Source: Rhodospirillales bacterium URHD0017 (GTDB lineage: Bacteria; Pseudomonadota; Alphaproteobacteria; Reyranellales; Reyranellaceae). From it: a stretch of 64,000 bases of DNA. The stretch spans positions 402,951-466,950 of the forward strand of contig FODP01000004.1 in the NCBI GenBank assembly GCA_900110395.1, written 5' to 3'. The notes beneath the pieces are model-generated. The model worked only from the letters and a program-made list of their open reading frames with translations. It did not search any database and was not told where the DNA came from. Shown one piece after another: positions 62,264 through 64,000 of the stretch (its first letter is position 1; every line of letters starts with the position of its first letter). Both the position numbers and the translations under genes were made by a program.

Positions 62264-63165
62264 CCTTCCTCGCCTTCCACGAGGACGAGCTCCGGGCGCA
62301 GGCGCAGGCCGGCCACCAGCGCGCCGGGCGCGCCGCCATCCGGCCGTTCATGCCCGACCAGCACCGCGAGTTCTTCACGCGGCTGTCCTACCTGTTCGTC
62401 GCCACGCCCGACGCCGACGGCTGGCCCATGGCCTCGGTGCTGACCGGCGAGCCGGGGTTCATGCAGTCGCCCGATGCCGCGACACTCAGAATCGGCGTCC
62501 TGCCGACGGCCGATGATCCCGCCGCGCCGACCTTCATCGCCGGCGCCGAGATCGGCCTTTTGGGCCTCGACTTCACCACGCGGCGACGCAATCGCGCCAA
62601 CGGCCGGCTGGTCGCCGTCGACGACGGCCTCACGGTCGCCATCGCCCAGAGCTTCGGCAATTGCCCGCAATACATCCAGACGCGCACGCCCTCGCCGCGT
62701 GCCGTGGCCAGCGCGCCTGTCGAGCACCTCGCTCACCTCGACGAGGCCGCGCGTGCCCTGATCGCCCGGTCCGACACCTTCTTCGTCGCCAGCCGGTCGC
62801 GTGCCGGGATCGGCGATGGCGGTCTCGACCTGTCGCACCGCGGCGGCAAGCCGGGCTTTGTCGGCATTGCGGGCGATACGCTCGCCATTCCCGACTTCCG
62901 CGGCAACCGCTTCTACAACACCCTCGGCAACCTCTTGGGCGACCCGCGCGCCGGCCTGCTGTTCATCGACTTCGCCTCGGGCGACGTCCTGCAGCTGCAG
63001 GGCCGGGTCGCGATCGACTGGCATCCCGAAGGCACGGGCCCGGCCGGCACGGAACGGCTGTGGCGGCTCGCGGTCGGGCGCGTTTGGCGCCGGCGCGCTG
63101 CCTTCCCTCTCGCCTGGACCTTCGACAGCTACGCGCCGACCACCCTGGCGACCGGCACCTGGTGA
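62260..63165 (+). CDS. Pyridoxamine 5'-phosphate oxidase family flavoprotein
   Basis: A 301-residue protein with a PNPOx-like split-barrel, probably binding FMN. It has FFTRLSYLFVATPDADGWPMASVLTGEPGFM in the first half and a second barrel-like region (DTFFVASRSRAGIGDGGLDLSHRGGKPGFVGI, IPDFRGNRFYNTLGNLLGDPRAGLLFIDF). The second matches typical general stress FMN-binding proteins. Function is unknown. The start overlaps the GFA stop and its own stop overlaps the next start (GTGA), so the three genes form an operon under the LysR-side promoter region. Confidence 0.85.
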   Translation: MTFLAFHEDELRAQAQAGHQRAGRAAIRPFMPDQHREFFTRLSYLFVATPDADGWPMASVLTGEPGFMQSPDAATLRIGVLPTADDPAAPTFIAGAEIGLLGLDFTTRRRNRANGRLVAVDDGLTVAIAQSFGNCPQYIQTRTPSPRAVASAPVEHLAHLDEAARALIARSDTFFVASRSRAGIGDGGLDLSHRGGKPGFVGIAGDTLAIPDFRGNRFYNTLGNLLGDPRAGLLFIDFASGDVLQLQGRVAIDWHPEGTGPAGTERLWRLAVGRVWRRRAAFPLAWTFDSYAPTTLATGTW

Positions 63166-64000
63166 GGCTGAACGCCGCGCACCGATTGTCCGTGGACGAT
63201 TCGGCCGCCGTTGCCTTCCGTCTGCCAATGGGGACCGCTGCACTGCGCCGGCGTCTGGGCCGCGCCGTCAGGATGGCCATCGGGCGCTATCGCGCCCTCA
63301 AGCCCGACACCATACGCTTTCGCGGCGCCTTCCGGTCGCACGCAGAGGCCCTGCAGCACGTGCGCCCCGGCAAGCTCAAGGGCTATGACAACGACGGCGT
63401 GTCCGAGATCTCCAAGGCGCTGATGCAGGAAGTGCCGCTGTGGGACTATCCGGTGCTGTACTGGCTGAAACGCCTGGCGCCCGAGATCGAGCGCGTCATC
63501 GACGCCGGCGGCCACATCGGCGTGAAGTACCGCGCCTTCGCGCGCTACCTCGAGCTCGATCGGATCGACTGGGTCGTCTACGACCTGCCAGCGCAGGTGC
63601 GCGCCGGACGGGCCGAGGCGCGGCCGCAGGACAAGACACTGTCTTTCGTCGAGCGCCTCGAGGACGCGCCGCCGGCCGACGTCCTGCTCGGCTCGGGCCT
63701 GTTGCCCTACCTCGACCAGCCGCTGGCCGATCTCATAGGCCGCCTCAGCCGCCGGCCGCGCCACATCCTGTTGAACAAGGTCGCAACGCGCGACGGCCCC
63801 TCGGTGGTGACCTTGGAGAATTTCCGCCTGGCCGAAGTGCCCTACCACATCCGCAATGCCCGCGAGGTGCCCGACGCGCTGGACGCGCTGGGCTACGACA
63901 TCGTCGACAGCTGGATCATCGAGTCGATCGCCCACCGCATCGACACCCATCCGGAGCTGGGCGCCGTCGTCTCGCGCGGCTATGCGGCGAGATTGCGCGA
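63162..64000 (+). CDS. TIGR04325-type methyltransferase, 3' end outside the window
   Basis: An open frame runs from the GTG at 63162 (GTGA overlap with the previous stop) to the end of the window without a stop, about 279 residues. In-frame ATGs at 63228 and 63273 are alternative starts. It contains the blocks of the TIGR04325/LIC12133 methyltransferases: IRFRGAFRSHAEALQHVRPGKLKGYDND, VIDAGGHIGVKYRAFARYL (AdoMet loop, with IGVKYR instead of GGxG), and DVLLGSGLLPYL. These enzymes are predicted to modify sugars or small metabolites. The end of the gene is not visible. Confidence 0.75.
   Translation, partial: MRLNAAHRLSVDDSAAVAFRLPMGTAALRRRLGRAVRMAIGRYRALKPDTIRFRGAFRSHAEALQHVRPGKLKGYDNDGVSEISKALMQEVPLWDYPVLYWLKRLAPEIERVIDAGGHIGVKYRAFARYLELDRIDWVVYDLPAQVRAGRAEARPQDKTLSFVERLEDAPPADVLLGSGLLPYLDQPLADLIGRLSRRPRHILLNKVATRDGPSVVTLENFRLAEVPYHIRNAREVPDALDALGYDIVDSWIIESIAHRIDTHPELGAVVSRGYAARLR

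Overview
The window is very GC-rich (about two thirds G+C by eye) and densely coded on both strands. It looks like chromosomal DNA of an alphaproteobacterium. The gene content fits environmental Rhodospirillales or Hyphomicrobiales such as Reyranella: branched-chain amino acid (LIV) type ABC transporters, CoA-ester and aromatic catabolism genes, an orphan molybdopterin dehydrogenase and class III cyclase-ATPases. The genus is an inference. I found no rRNA, tRNA, CRISPR array, insertion sequence or phage gene.

Layout. 0-1.5 kb: the 5' end of a small gene and a solitary LIV-type binding protein. 2.1-8.9 kb: two tandem paralogous proteins of about 1,100 residues, each zinc ribbon + class III nucleotide cyclase + ATPase + helical repeats, flanked by two gene-poor gaps. 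9.4-11.8 kb: an HpaB-type flavin monooxygenase divergent from an IclR regulator, with a perfect palindrome at the regulator start. 11.8-16.6 kb: a long Lhr helicase and a frameshifted membrane protein gene. 16.7-34.9 kb: a mosaic of housekeeping and catabolic genes. These include a GST, a flavin reductase, a class II cyclic-nucleotide phosphodiesterase, an LLM oxidoreductase, an amidohydrolase, an enoyl-CoA hydratase, a threonine aldolase, a LysE exporter, a molybdopterin dehydrogenase, hydrolases, a JmjC/cupin oxygenase and the cbpA-cbpM pair.

36.1-49.7 kb is the most distinctive region, a compact hybrid polyketide/non-ribosomal peptide locus. Its genes are joined by ATGA stop/start overlaps: A-T; KS-AT-ACP-aminotransferase-C; (C)-A-T; C*-TE; and a membrane-anchored alpha/beta hydrolase. 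A convergent Sfp-type phosphopantetheinyl transferase follows. A solitary ABC-transporter membrane domain lies just upstream on the other strand. The order KS-AT-ACP-AMT-C-A-T resembles McyE- and MycA-type synthases that make beta-amino acyl units. Three oddities stand out: an in-frame TAG splits the internal condensation domain, the last condensation domain has lost its catalytic histidine, and the thioesterase has cysteine in place of serine.

49.7-58.7 kb: an acyl-CoA dehydrogenase, a VWA-like secreted protein, a two-subunit Rieske dioxygenase, and a complete LIV transporter (binding protein, two permeases, two ATPases). Long REP-like hairpins interrupt this last stretch. Dioxygenase and transporter plausibly form one aromatic-acid uptake and oxidation unit. 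58.7-64 kb: small enzymes, a frameshifted MFS transporter, a LysR regulator divergent from a GFA protein, a PNPOx-like flavoprotein and a TIGR04325-type methyltransferase that runs off the window.

Other themes are two families of palindromic repeats between genes and three apparent single-base deletions, which suggest either decay or homopolymer errors in the assembly.
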